From Bradyrhizobium semiaridum (lineage in GTDB: Bacteria; Pseudomonadota; Alphaproteobacteria; Rhizobiales; Xanthobacteraceae): 64,000 bases of DNA. The notes under the pieces are model-generated. The model was given only the letters and a program-made list of their open reading frames with translations, did not search any database and was not told the origin of the DNA. The DNA lies in the NCBI RefSeq assembly GCF_020329505.1, contig NZ_JAGKJJ010000004.1, positions 186,001 through 250,000 on the forward strand, in the 5' to 3' direction. Positions 1 through 7,497 of this stretch are shown here, piece after piece. The stretch's first letter is position 1. Every line of letters begins with the position of its first letter. The position numbers and the translations under genes are program-made.

Positions 1-393
1 TACCAGACGGCCTATGAAGGCGCGCGCGTCGTCGTCGAATGCGTCCAGCGTGCCAAGGGCTACCAGGCCTTCCGGATCGTCTCGATGGACGAGTCGACGG
101 CGATCCATCCGGCGCAGATGCTGCCGCCGCGAACCCACGTCACGGTGACCGCGACCAGCGGGCTCGAGCGCGCGCAGGTCAAGTGGTTCAACCGGCTGCG
201 CGGCTTCGGCTTCGTGACCTGCGGCGAGGGCACCCCCGACATCTTCGTGCACATGGAGACGCTGCGGCGTTTCGGCATGACCGAGCTGCGGCCCGGCCAG
301 TATGTGCTGGTGCGGTTCGGGCCCGGCTCCAAGGGAATGATGGCCGCCGAGATTCATCCCGAGACCGGCCCGTCGGCGCTGTCCTCGCACTAG
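1..393 (+). CDS. Cold-shock domain protein, 5' end outside window
   Basis: The reading frame is open from base 1, so the true start lies upstream. The visible 130 residues hold the tail of one domain (ending VVECVQRAKGYQAFRI) and then a complete second cold-shock domain with the RNP1-like stretch GFGFVTCGEGTPDIFVHME. Two-domain CspA-like proteins of about 200 residues are common in Bradyrhizobium and its relatives; the family binds single-stranded RNA or DNA and acts as an RNA chaperone in the cytoplasm. The KWFNR and FVH motifs are intact. A Met at base 85 would cut the first domain in half, so it is not taken as the start. No clear terminator follows. Confidence 0.88.
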   Translation, partial: YQTAYEGARVVVECVQRAKGYQAFRIVSMDESTAIHPAQMLPPRTHVTVTATSGLERAQVKWFNRLRGFGFVTCGEGTPDIFVHMETLRRFGMTELRPGQYVLVRFGPGSKGMMAAEIHPETGPSALSSH

Positions 394-540
394 CCCGAAT
401 TGTTGACCCGAGACCGCTGACCCAGTCCCCGGATTGCCTGACGAAACGTGAGGCGAGGGGCTGGCGGCAAAGCTCTGGCATTTGCCGCAATCATCGGGTT
501 AGGGTCCGCCGGAAAATTCCACCGGCATGAGTAACCTTCG

Positions 541-1020
541 ATGAATTTCGATCGCAATGTTGGGCGGCTTCGCCTGTGGCTGCTGGCCGCGCTCGTCATC
601 CTGTCCGGCGCGCTGCCGGCTCCGGCCGCGCAGGCCGCAAGTTTCCAGCCGCTCGAGATCGTCACCAAGTCCGGCGTTCATGTCTTCTCGGTCGAGATGG
701 CGATTACCGAGCAGGAGAAGGAGACCGGCCTGATGTACCGCAAGGAGCTGGCGGACGGCAAAGGCATGCTGTTCGACTTCTCGCCGGAGCAGGAGGTGTC
801 GATGTGGATGAAGAACACCTACATCTCGCTCGACATGATCTTCATCCGTGCCGACGGCCGCATCCTGCGCATCGCCGAGAATACCGAGCCGATGTCGACC
901 AAGATCATCCCGTCAAGGGGGCTCGCCAAGGGCGTCCTCGAGGTGATCGCCGGGACCGCGCAGAAATACGGCATCCAGCCCGGCGACCGGGTCGCCCATC
1001 CGTTGTTCAACGGCCGCTGA
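541..1020 (+). CDS. DUF192 family exported protein
   Basis: The 159-residue protein has an N-terminal signal peptide (hydrophobic LWLLAALVILSGALP, likely cleavage after AQA near residue 32) followed by one DUF192 domain. Hallmarks are GLMYRKELADGKGMLF, the MWMKNTYISLDMIF block and the closing KGVLEVIAGTAQKYGIQPGD. DUF192 proteins are small periplasmic or extracellular beta-rich proteins without an established reaction. The gene stands alone between the cold-shock gene and tRNA-Pro. A stem-loop follows within 10 bases of the stop. The family call is secure; the function is unknown. Confidence 0.9.
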   Translation: MNFDRNVGRLRLWLLAALVILSGALPAPAAQAASFQPLEIVTKSGVHVFSVEMAITEQEKETGLMYRKELADGKGMLFDFSPEQEVSMWMKNTYISLDMIFIRADGRILRIAENTEPMSTKIIPSRGLAKGVLEVIAGTAQKYGIQPGDRVAHPLFNGR

Positions 1021-1028
1021 GGGGCACC

Positions 1029-1054
1029 AAGCGGCGCCTTGCTGGCGCCGGCTT
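1029..1054 (+). terminator. Stem-loop after the DUF192 gene
   Basis: AAGCGGCGCC (1029-1038) pairs with GGCGCCGGCTT (1044-1054) with one bulge and a 5-base loop. It starts 9 bases after the stop codon and ends in TT, but no longer U-tract follows. It is a plausible weak terminator between the protein gene and the tRNA. Confidence 0.35.
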
Positions 1055-1086
1055 ATGCGTGTATCCACAGGGCCTCTCGGAAATGT

Positions 1087-1163
1087 CGGGGTATAGCGCA
1101 GCCTGGTAGCGCGGCAGTTTTGGGTACTGCAGGTCGTTGGTTCGAATCCAGCTGCCCCGACCA
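1087..1163 (+). tRNA. tRNA-Pro (anticodon UGG)
   Basis: A 77-base cloverleaf. The acceptor stem CGGGGTA pairs with TGCCCCG, followed by discriminator A and an encoded CCA. The D arm contains AGCGCAGCCTGGTAGCGC. The anticodon stem GCAGT/ACTGC holds loop TTTGGGT, giving anticodon TGG, which reads proline CCN codons. The T arm contains GGTTCGAATCC. The C1-G72 end pair and the G-rich acceptor agree with bacterial proline tRNAs. It lies alone on the plus strand. Confidence 0.96.
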
Positions 1164-1250
1164 AACCCTTTCTCTTGCTTTTTGCGATCGGCGGGAACCC
1201 GGCGCGCCGTCCCGCGGCAAGCGCCCGACGAGACTGCGCCGGCCGACGAG

Positions 1251-1278
1251 GAAAACCCCGCAACGAGGGCGGGTTTTC
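1251..1278 (+). terminator. Hairpin terminator downstream of tRNA-Pro
   Basis: GAAAACCC (1251-1258) pairs with GGGTTTTC (1271-1278) around a 12-base GC-rich loop. The T-run forms the 3' arm of the stem, an A-tract/T-tract arrangement that could end transcription in either direction. It begins 88 bases past the tRNA. Confidence 0.5.
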
Positions 1279-1353
1279 AGCTGGCGGCAATAGGGATTTA
1301 AGGGCAGCGCCGCCAGCGTGTTCCTAAACTAGAGATTGTATCGCGAAATGCAA

Positions 1354-1394
1354 CAGCGCCGTCTGGGCGGAATATGATCGTCCAGACAGCGCTG
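1354..1394 (+). repeat. Long imperfect inverted repeat upstream of the cyclase gene
   Basis: CAGCGCCGTCTGGGCG (1354-1369) and CGTCCAGACAGCGCTG (1379-1394) are inverted copies matching at 14 of 16 positions around a 9-base AT-rich loop. No T-run follows, so it is not a standard terminator. It lies about 190 bases before the cyclase start and could be a structured leader, a small RNA or a repeat remnant. Confidence 0.5.
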
Positions 1395-1586
1395 CGCGAA
1401 TTACTGGGCCCTCAAATCCCCAGCGTCGATGGGTCGCGCCAACCGCCGGTAAGGTTCAAGGAAATCCGTGGGCAGCTTCGCGCTGGTTCGCGCTGCGATC
1501 GGCATCGAGCGGACGTGCCTTGCCGATGGGACGCTCGGGCTGGCAGGCTGGCGCGTCCGCACAAGAACAATCCGCGAGGTAATGCC

Positions 1587-2363
1587 ATGGCGCGCAAACT
1601 GATCGACATCTCCGTCCCCCTGCAGAACGACGTTCCGGCCGATCCGCCCGGCAATCATCCGACCATCCAGTATATCGATCACCAGCAGGGCCTGCCGCGG
1701 ATGCTGCAGTTCTTCGAGGGATTGAAGGCGGAGGACCTGCCCGACGGCCAGGGTTGGGCCGTCGAACAGGTCTCGCTCTCGACCCATAACGGCACGCATC
1801 TCGACGCGCCCTGGCATTTTCACCCGACCATGAACCGCGGTGAGCGCTCGTGGACCATCGACGAGGTACCGCTGGAGTGGTGCTTTCAGCCCGGTGTGAA
1901 GCTCGACTTCCGCCATCTGCCCGACGGCTATGTCGCGACCGCCGCCGATGTCGAGGCCGAGCTGAAGCGCATCGGTCACACGCTGTCGCCGCTGGAGATC
2001 GTCCTCGTCAACACCAGCGCGGGCGCCAAATACGGCCGGCCGGACTATGTCACCTCGGGCTGCGGCATGGGCTACGAGGCGACGATGTATCTGCTCGAGC
2101 GCGGCGTGCGGCTGACCGGCATCGACGGCTGGAGCTGGGATGCGCCGTTCGTCTACACCGCGAAGAAATATGCCGAGACCAAGGATGCCAGCCTGATCTG
2201 GGAAGGGCACAAGGCCGGGCGGCACATCGGCTATTGCCACATCGAGAAGCTGCACAATCTGGAGCAGCTACCGTCAGTCGGCTTCATGGTGTCCTGCTTC
2301 CCGGTGAAGATCGAGCGCGCCTCGGCGGGATGGACGCGTGCGGTCGCGATCCTCGATGGCTAG
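1587..2363 (+). CDS. Cyclase family protein (kynurenine formamidase-like metal hydrolase)
   Basis: 258 residues starting MARKLIDISVPL. The start is chosen because CGAGGTAATGCC lies just before ATG 1587 and because the family begins with exactly this strand; the open frame upstream is not conserved. The motif HNGTHLDAPWHF (about residues 72-83) is the metal-binding HxGTHxDxPxH signature of the PF04199 cyclase/KynB superfamily, and the second half carries GIDGWSWDAPF. These enzymes hydrolyse amide or lactone bonds using a divalent metal. The gene stands alone, so its substrate cannot be told from context; assigning it as KynB itself would be over-reading. Confidence 0.88.
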   Translation: MARKLIDISVPLQNDVPADPPGNHPTIQYIDHQQGLPRMLQFFEGLKAEDLPDGQGWAVEQVSLSTHNGTHLDAPWHFHPTMNRGERSWTIDEVPLEWCFQPGVKLDFRHLPDGYVATAADVEAELKRIGHTLSPLEIVLVNTSAGAKYGRPDYVTSGCGMGYEATMYLLERGVRLTGIDGWSWDAPFVYTAKKYAETKDASLIWEGHKAGRHIGYCHIEKLHNLEQLPSVGFMVSCFPVKIERASAGWTRAVAILDG

Positions 2364-2698
2364 GGCGCCGGTCGGGCGGTCGTATCCGAAGGCTTTTGCG
2401 GCTCGCCCGTCATTCCGGCAGGTTGTTGCCGCGACGCCACAGCCTGAGGCATCAAGATGTGTATTGATGCACGCAGTGGTAGCGAACGATTGATCAGCCG
2501 GCCGCGGCCGCCTGCCATCAATCCTGACTTCCGCAGTTCTCTCCCGCAGACTAGAGCCCCGGCGTCCTCCGGGGCTCTTTCTTGCCTGCCGGGCAGACTT
2601 GGCCATTCCATCAGGATCGCGCGCATAAAAATTCAGGCGCGCCGCAGCCGGCGCGCCTGATCGGCTGTTGCTGATCCGCTTGCGTCAGCGGGCGGCTG
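2364..2698. other. Intergenic stretch ending in a terminator
   Basis: These 335 bases hold no supported gene. A perfect rho-independent terminator lies at 2553-2583, 190 bases after the cyclase stop. The distance leaves room for a short transcript of its own, but no promoter is obvious. Confidence 0.55.
2553..2583 (+). terminator. Rho-independent terminator
   Basis: AGAGCCCCGG (2553-2562) and CCGGGGCTCT (2569-2578) form a perfect 10-bp stem with loop CGTCCT, followed by the T-rich TTCTT. Orientation is plus. Confidence 0.85.
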
Positions 2699-2971
2699 TC
2701 ACCAGCGGCACACGCGCACGCCGCGCGGGGTCCACCAGCAGCGCGGGCCCGGCGCATAGAAACCATAGCCGCGAGGATAAAAGCCACGGCCACGATAGCC
2801 GCCGCGATAGCCCCAGCCGCCGCCACGATAACCCCAGCCGCCGCGTCCGCGATAGGCTTGGGCAGGCGAGGTGGTGGCACCCACCAGGATGGCCGACGTG
2901 CTTGCGACATAGACGAACAACAAAGCGACCGCTGCGAGGCAACGCGTCAGGATATTGTAGCGTTTAGTCAT
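2699..2971 (-). CDS. Small secreted Gly/Arg/Tyr-rich protein
   Basis: 90 residues from ATG 2971, preceded by a GGGAG Shine-Dalgarno; the frame is open 10 codons further up without a better site. The N-terminal half is a signal peptide (RCLAAVALLFVYVASTSAIL, cleavage probably after AQA). The mature part consists of RGGWGYRGG-type repeats rich in Gly, Arg and Tyr, ending with two Cys in PRCWWTPRGVRVCRW. Such short GRY-rich exported proteins are frequent in Bradyrhizobium and have no assigned role. It is a single-gene unit facing the cyclase gene across the terminator. Confidence 0.75.
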   Translation of the reverse strand: MTKRYNILTRCLAAVALLFVYVASTSAILVGATTSPAQAYRGRGGWGYRGGGWGYRGGYRGRGFYPRGYGFYAPGPRCWWTPRGVRVCRW

Positions 2972-3295
2972 TCTGGATATCTCCCGGTCACTTCCAAACA
3001 TCTCACCGATGCCGGCTGTCTCGCTTGGACGCGCGAGACCAGCATGCGGTTCGTACGCCCCAAGACAATTTTTTCACTAAGGTTCTTACGAGCTTTGACG
3101 ACTCTATTGAGAGGGCGAGGTAAGGTCAAGTTACGGACCGGATTACTTTGGATTATCATGTTGTTACGTTCATCTTGCCGTTCATCTGCCGTTCAGCCTG
3201 TTCATCTTGATCTATGTTAGTTCGGTTTGTGCACCGCGGAAGCTGAGCTTCCCGAACGCGTCGATCGAGTCGTTGAGTCGTCCTGAAGAGTCCCC
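2972..3295. other. AT-richer intergenic region before the carbamoyltransferase gene
   Basis: These 324 bases are visibly poorer in G+C than the flanks and hold no gene. Near 3168-3206 the word GTTCATC occurs three times (3168, 3180, 3200) with a variant GTTCAGC at 3191, spaced 9-12 bases apart. The region probably holds the divergent promoters of the GRY-rich gene and the carbamoyltransferase. Confidence 0.5.
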
Positions 3296-5113
3296 ATGCC
3301 GAAACAACACACCTACGTCCTTGGTCTCAACACCTACGACCATGACGTGAGCGCCTGCCTGCTGCGTGACGGCGCGATTGCCTTTGCGATCGCGAAAGAG
3401 CGCATCACCCGCGAGAAGCATGCGTCCGGCTTCTACAAGGAGGTGATCGACTACTGCCTTGGGGCTGAGGGCATCACGCTCGACGACGTCGATCTCGTGG
3501 TGCGCAACAGCTACATCCTGCCGGTGCCGGAGATGGAAGAGCGGCTGGCGCATCAAGACATGCCGGGCTTCCTGCCGATCGCCGAGCGCGACGAGGCGGA
3601 GAAGCACCCGCTGTTTCGCTCGAAGTCCGACAAGGTGGTGTCGATCTCGCATCACCTCGCGCATGCCTACAGCGCGTTCGCGGTGTCGCCGTTCAGGGAC
3701 GGCGTGGTGATGGTCGTCGACGGCGTCGGCAACTACCAGTCCGACGTCATGGAGTCCTATCCCGGCGATGCGGCGACGCCGCTGGCCCGCGAGTCCGAGA
3801 GCTACTACAAATTCGACGACGCCAGGCTCGAATGCCTGAAGAAGGTCTGGATGGAGCCGGCGCGCGGCCTGTTGTCGGACGAGTTCTACAACATGCCGGG
3901 TCTGGGCGCTCTTTACAGCCGGGTGTCGACCTATGTGTTCGGCGACTGGAACAAGTGCGGCGAGCTGATGGGGCTGGCACCCTATGGCCGCCGCGAGCAG
4001 GTCGGCCATCTGCTCGAGATGACGGACGGCAAGCTCAGCATCCCGTTCTGGAGCGCCGAGAACCAGCGGCCTTATGTGCTCGACAGCGGCAGCTGGGACA
4101 AGAATCCGGCGATGCGGCACTGGGAGGACATCGCCTGCCGGGTGCAGGACGACACCGAGAATGTGCTGCTGGCGCGGGCGCGCTGGCTGCGCGAGACCAC
4201 CGGCGCCAAGAACCTGTGCATCGCCGGCGGCGTCGCGCTGAACTGCGTGGCGAATGGGCGCATCGCGCGCGAGGCCGGCTTCGAGAATATCTGGATCCAG
4301 CCCGCCGCCGGCGACGACGGCATCGCGATCGGCTGCGCCTATTACGGCTGGCTGGAAGTGCTCAAGCAGCGCCGCTCCTTCGTGATGGAGCATGCCTATG
4401 TCGGCCGGCCCTACAGCGACGCCGAGGTAGCCGCCGCGCTCGGCGATTTCCTGGTCCGCATCCAAGTCGACGCGCGGCGCAGCGACAATGTCTGTCGCGA
4501 TACCGCGAAGTTGCTGGCCGAGCAGCGCGTGATCGGCTGGTTCCAGGGATCGTCCGAGTTCGGGCCGCGCGCGCTCGGCAATCGCAGCCTGATTGCCGAC
4601 CCGCGCCGGGCCGAGATGAAGGACATCCTCAACAGCCGGGTCAAGCACCGCCAGGCGTTCCGCCCGTTCGCGCCGATCGTGCTCGCCGAGCGCATGAAGG
4701 AGATTTTCGAAGGCGAGGAGGACTCGCCTTTCATGCTGATCGCAAAGCCGGTACGCCCCGAGTGGCGCGACAAGATCCCGGCGATCGTGCATGTCGACGG
4801 CTCGGCACGCGTGCAGAGCGTGCGCGAGGAGACCAACCCGAAACTCTATCGCCTGCTGAAGGAGTTCGAGGCGCTAACCGGCGTGCCGGTGCTGATCAAC
4901 ACCTCCTTCAACGTCAAGGGCGAGCCGATCATCGAGACGCCGCAGGATGCCGTGAGCTGCTTCCTGACCACCGGGATCGACAACCTCGTGCTGCACGACA
5001 CCGTGGTATCGAAGACCTGGATGCACAAGGTCGTCGCGCCGATCATGACCACGTTCGGCGACGTCTCGACCATCGTCGCCTCGACCACGCAGGACCGCAA
5101 CCGCGGCGGCTAA
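3296..5113 (+). CDS. Carbamoyltransferase, NodU/CmcH family
   Basis: 605 residues, a full-length member of the family that transfers a carbamoyl group from carbamoyl phosphate to a sugar or other hydroxyl. The N-terminal ASKHA-like half has LGLNTYDHDVSACLL near the start and the metal-site motif HHLAHAYSAF beginning at His119. The C-terminal YrdC-like half has FGPRALGNRSLIADP, the lead-in to the conserved RVKHRQAFRPFAP. The start is supported by GAAGAG upstream. In rhizobia NodU carbamoylates Nod factors, but no nod gene is nearby; the neighbour opgC suggests a surface or periplasmic glycan as acceptor, which is inference. The stop codon coincides with the edge of a dispersed repeat. Confidence 0.92.
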   Translation: MPKQHTYVLGLNTYDHDVSACLLRDGAIAFAIAKERITREKHASGFYKEVIDYCLGAEGITLDDVDLVVRNSYILPVPEMEERLAHQDMPGFLPIAERDEAEKHPLFRSKSDKVVSISHHLAHAYSAFAVSPFRDGVVMVVDGVGNYQSDVMESYPGDAATPLARESESYYKFDDARLECLKKVWMEPARGLLSDEFYNMPGLGALYSRVSTYVFGDWNKCGELMGLAPYGRREQVGHLLEMTDGKLSIPFWSAENQRPYVLDSGSWDKNPAMRHWEDIACRVQDDTENVLLARARWLRETTGAKNLCIAGGVALNCVANGRIAREAGFENIWIQPAAGDDGIAIGCAYYGWLEVLKQRRSFVMEHAYVGRPYSDAEVAAALGDFLVRIQVDARRSDNVCRDTAKLLAEQRVIGWFQGSSEFGPRALGNRSLIADPRRAEMKDILNSRVKHRQAFRPFAPIVLAERMKEIFEGEEDSPFMLIAKPVRPEWRDKIPAIVHVDGSARVQSVREETNPKLYRLLKEFEALTGVPVLINTSFNVKGEPIIETPQDAVSCFLTTGIDNLVLHDTVVSKTWMHKVVAPIMTTFGDVSTIVASTTQDRNRGG

Positions 5114-5213
5114 AGCATGATCCAGAAAAGTGCGAAGCGGTTTTCCGGAAAGATCATGCTCAAACAAGGAGCTAATGCGCGATGACGATTCAACCCAATC
5201 ACATCGCGCTTAG
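5110..5213. repeat. Dispersed palindromic element, copy 1
   Basis: About 104 bases closely matching the copy at 40311-40415. It begins CTAAAGCATGATCC and ends CATCGCGCTTAG, so the termini are near-inverted. Inside are GCATGATC...GATCATGC with a nested AAAA/TTTT stem, and a second hairpin of GCGCGATGA against a near-inverted CATCGCGC. Its left TAA is the stop codon of the carbamoyltransferase and its right TTA is the reverse-strand stop codon of opgC. Confidence 0.88.
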
Positions 5214-6373
5214 CCCGTCTTGGCCGGCGCAGCCGCCTTGGGCGCCGGCGGCTTGACGGGCTTGTCCTGCCGCTTCGACCAGGAGATGTAGTAGGCCACG
5301 ATCGTCATGATCGCGATGCCGGAAATCGACACGAAGATCTGCGCGAATAGCGAGCCCGAGCTCATCGAGAGCTCGAAATGCCCGACGAACGACAGGAACA
5401 CGCCGACGCAGAACACCGCGAGCGATTGCTGGCCGCAGACGATCAGCGGATCGAAGATCTTCCACTCCAGCGCTGCCCAGTCCTTCGGGATGAAACGGAT
5501 CACCAGCACGGTGATCACCACGAAGTGCAGGAAGCGGTAAGGCGCGAGGTTGGTCTTGTCGTTCGGATTGAACGCCGAATAGAGCCAATCCGGAAACATC
5601 GCGCCGAAGTCCGGGAAGCGGCCGGCCATCGTCATGATCAACGCGAAGATCAGATAGGCGATGCAGAACCAAAGCGTGTAGGGCGAGTTGATGATGTGCA
5701 TGTTCTTGCGGGCGCCGCCCATCGCGCACCACGAGCCGAACACGAACAGCACCTGCCAGGCGAACGGATTGAAGTACCAGGTGCCGGCCGGGTAGGCCGC
5801 CAGGTTCCAGCCCATCTGCCGCGACATCAGCCAGAGCGCGATCGAGGCCAGCATGGTCCAGTTCGGCTGGCGCAGCATGAACCACAGCACCGGCGGGAAC
5901 AGACCCATCAGCACGATGTAGAGCGGCAGCACGTCGAGGTTGACCGGCTTGAACTTCAGGAACAGGCCCTGACGCAGCGTCTCGGTGGCGTTGTCGACGA
6001 GGCCGGCGACGTTGAACTCGTTGATGATCTCGGAATCACCGAAGCGCAATGCCAGATAGCTGATCGAGGCAATGTAGATCACGAACAGGATGATGTGGGC
6101 GACATAGAGCTGCCAGACCCGCTTGGTCAGCCGGGTGGCGCCGACGATGAAGCCGCGCTCCAGCATCATGCGGGCATAGACGAAGGACGCGGTGTAGCCG
6201 GAGATGAAGACGAACAGGTCGGCGGCGTCGCTGAAGCCGTAATTGCGGGTTGTGATCCAGTTCACGACGTTGTCGGGGATGTGATCGAGATAGATCGCCC
6301 AGTTCGCGATGCCGCGGAACAGGTCGAGCCGGAGGTCACGTCCTTTGTCGGGCAGGGTGGCGTGGATTTCCAT
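5210..6373 (-). CDS. opgC: OpgC-type membrane protein (periplasmic glucan succinyl/acyl transferase)
   Basis: 387 residues starting MEIHATLPDKGRDLRLDLFR. ATG 6373 is preferred over an upstream Met because the family signature LDLFRGIANWAIYLDHIPDN directly follows. About ten transmembrane helices fill the protein, which ends in a Lys/Pro/Ala-rich cytoplasmic tail. OpgC_C proteins (PF10129, related to acyltransferase 3) add succinyl groups to osmoregulated periplasmic glucans at the inner membrane. The gene is convergent with the carbamoyltransferase and shares the dispersed repeat as its end; both modify glycans, though a joint role is only suggested. No opgGH backbone genes are in the window. 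Confidence 0.9.
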   Translation of the reverse strand: MEIHATLPDKGRDLRLDLFRGIANWAIYLDHIPDNVVNWITTRNYGFSDAADLFVFISGYTASFVYARMMLERGFIVGATRLTKRVWQLYVAHIILFVIYIASISYLALRFGDSEIINEFNVAGLVDNATETLRQGLFLKFKPVNLDVLPLYIVLMGLFPPVLWFMLRQPNWTMLASIALWLMSRQMGWNLAAYPAGTWYFNPFAWQVLFVFGSWCAMGGARKNMHIINSPYTLWFCIAYLIFALIMTMAGRFPDFGAMFPDWLYSAFNPNDKTNLAPYRFLHFVVITVLVIRFIPKDWAALEWKIFDPLIVCGQQSLAVFCVGVFLSFVGHFELSMSSGSLFAQIFVSISGIAIMTIVAYYISWSKRQDKPVKPPAPKAAAPAKTG

Positions 6374-6620
6374 AGGGCGCGCCGCTTCTTCGAGGTGGTG
6401 ATGCTGCCAAGAAGGCCGCGCCGCGGGCCCAAGGGACTTCAAGGACGGTCCCGGGGAGCCAGATTGTCACAGCGCGGTAGAATGACTATACCGGTCCGGC
6501 GAAGGGTACCTCCGAGAATACGGAATCACCGATCACGTTGCTGAACGGTGTCTCTATACTATCCCGGCGGTTTCCTCCAAACGCTTCCATGTCGCATATT
6601 TCACGGGACCCCCACCATCC

Positions 6621-6926
6621 ATGACCGCACGCATTTTTAAGCCCGCCAAAAACGCGATGCAATCGGGACGCGCCAAGACCAAAGCGTGGCAACTGGACTA
6701 CGAGCCCGAGCAGCCGCGCACCGTGGAGCCCTTGATGGGCTGGACCTCTTCGACCGACATGAAGCAGCAGCTCACGCTGCATTTCGAAACCAAGGAGGAG
6801 GCGGTGGCCTATTGCGAGCGCAAGGGCATCGCCTACCAGGTGATCGAGCCGAAGGATTCGGCGCACCGCCAGATTGCCTATGCCGACAATTTTGCCTTCC
6901 GCCGCTGGGAGCCGTGGACGCACTGA
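6621..6926 (+). CDS. ETC complex I subunit, NDUFS4-like
   Basis: 101 residues matching the ETC_C1_NDUFS4 family, the bacterial homologue of the mitochondrial 18-kDa accessory subunit. Seen are the N-terminal ARIFKPAKNAMQSGRAKTK, the MGWTSSTDMKQQLTLHFETK core, the EEAVAYCERKGIAYQV helix and the C-terminal FAFRRWEPWTH. In alphaproteobacteria this protein is a peripheral subunit near the N-module of NADH:ubiquinone oxidoreductase, encoded away from the nuo operon, as here. Single gene; the start is the only Met in place. Confidence 0.94.
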   Translation: MTARIFKPAKNAMQSGRAKTKAWQLDYEPEQPRTVEPLMGWTSSTDMKQQLTLHFETKEEAVAYCERKGIAYQVIEPKDSAHRQIAYADNFAFRRWEPWTH

Positions 6927-7002
6927 GAGGGTGTGAAGTCTTGTCCCACCCACCGCTGTCATTGCCCGGCCGCGGCTGTGTGCAGCCGCCTGTGGCTGGA
7001 AT

Positions 7003-7497
7003 TCAGGTGGGGGCTGAGATGGCGAGGCTGCCGGGGATCGGCAGCGGCGCATCCTTGGAGACGCCGAGCACCGGAAAACTTCTAATCTTGCGCACATTGG
7101 GCAAGCCCGCGAATTGCAGCAGCTGCTGGCGCATGTCGTCGACGCTGGGCGCGACGCATCTCAGCATGAAGTCGGCATCGCCGGAAATTCGCCAGCATTG
7201 TAGGAAGCGCGGCACGACCGCCACCGCTGCCTCGAAGGCCTCGATCGCGCTCAGCGTTTGGCTGTCGAGCTGAATCAGGACGAAGGTCGTGACCTCGTAG
7301 CCGAGCTGGCGCTCGTCGAGGGTTGCGCGGACCGCCTGGATCACGCCGCGGCCGCGCAGCGCACGGACCCGGCGCAAGCAGGGCGGGGCGGTGATGCCGA
7401 CCCGCGCGGCGAGCTCGTTGATCCGCATCCGGCCGTCCGTCTGCAGTTGGGACAGGATCTTGAGATCGATGTCATCGAACTGTTGGCGTTCTGTCAC
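7003..7497 (-). CDS. Lrp/AsnC family transcriptional regulator
   Basis: 164 residues. The N-terminal winged helix-turn-helix covers DIDLKILSQLQTDGRMRINE and the following LAARVGITAPPCLRRV segment (about residues 7-60); the RAM/AsnC_trans_reg effector domain follows to residue 150. The start overlaps the stop of the upstream TetR gene by four bases (ATGA), so the two regulators form one transcript. Lrp-type proteins commonly sense branched-chain amino acids, which fits the leucine-degradation genes across the divergent promoter. Effector and targets are inferred from context only. Confidence 0.93.
   Translation of the reverse strand: MTERQQFDDIDLKILSQLQTDGRMRINELAARVGITAPPCLRRVRALRGRGVIQAVRATLDERQLGYEVTTFVLIQLDSQTLSAIEAFEAAVAVVPRFLQCWRISGDADFMLRCVAPSVDDMRQQLLQFAGLPNVRKIRSFPVLGVSKDAPLPIPGSLAISAPT

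Larger units (their letters stand above)
1164..1586. other. Intergenic stretch between tRNA-Pro and the cyclase gene
   Basis: No convincing gene in these 423 bases. It holds a terminator-like hairpin (1251-1278) and a strong 16-bp imperfect hairpin (1354-1394), both listed separately. The frame of the following cyclase is open back to 1374, but those residues do not resemble the family. Confidence 0.6.

Noticed and set aside
1374-1586. N-terminal extension of the cyclase
   Set aside because: The extension lacks family similarity and a ribosome site, and it starts inside a hairpin.
2457-2660. 67-codon plus-strand frame across the terminator at 2553
   Set aside because: It reads through a perfect rho-independent hairpin and lacks a ribosome site.
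3168-3206. Short direct repeats as a CRISPR array
   Set aside because: Units are only 7 bases with 2-5 base gaps; no spacers and no cas genes in the window.
3212-4792. Long minus-strand open frame opposite the carbamoyltransferase
   Set aside because: Antisense shadow of a well-supported gene in high-GC DNA; composition rich in Arg, His and Asp repeats and no family similarity.
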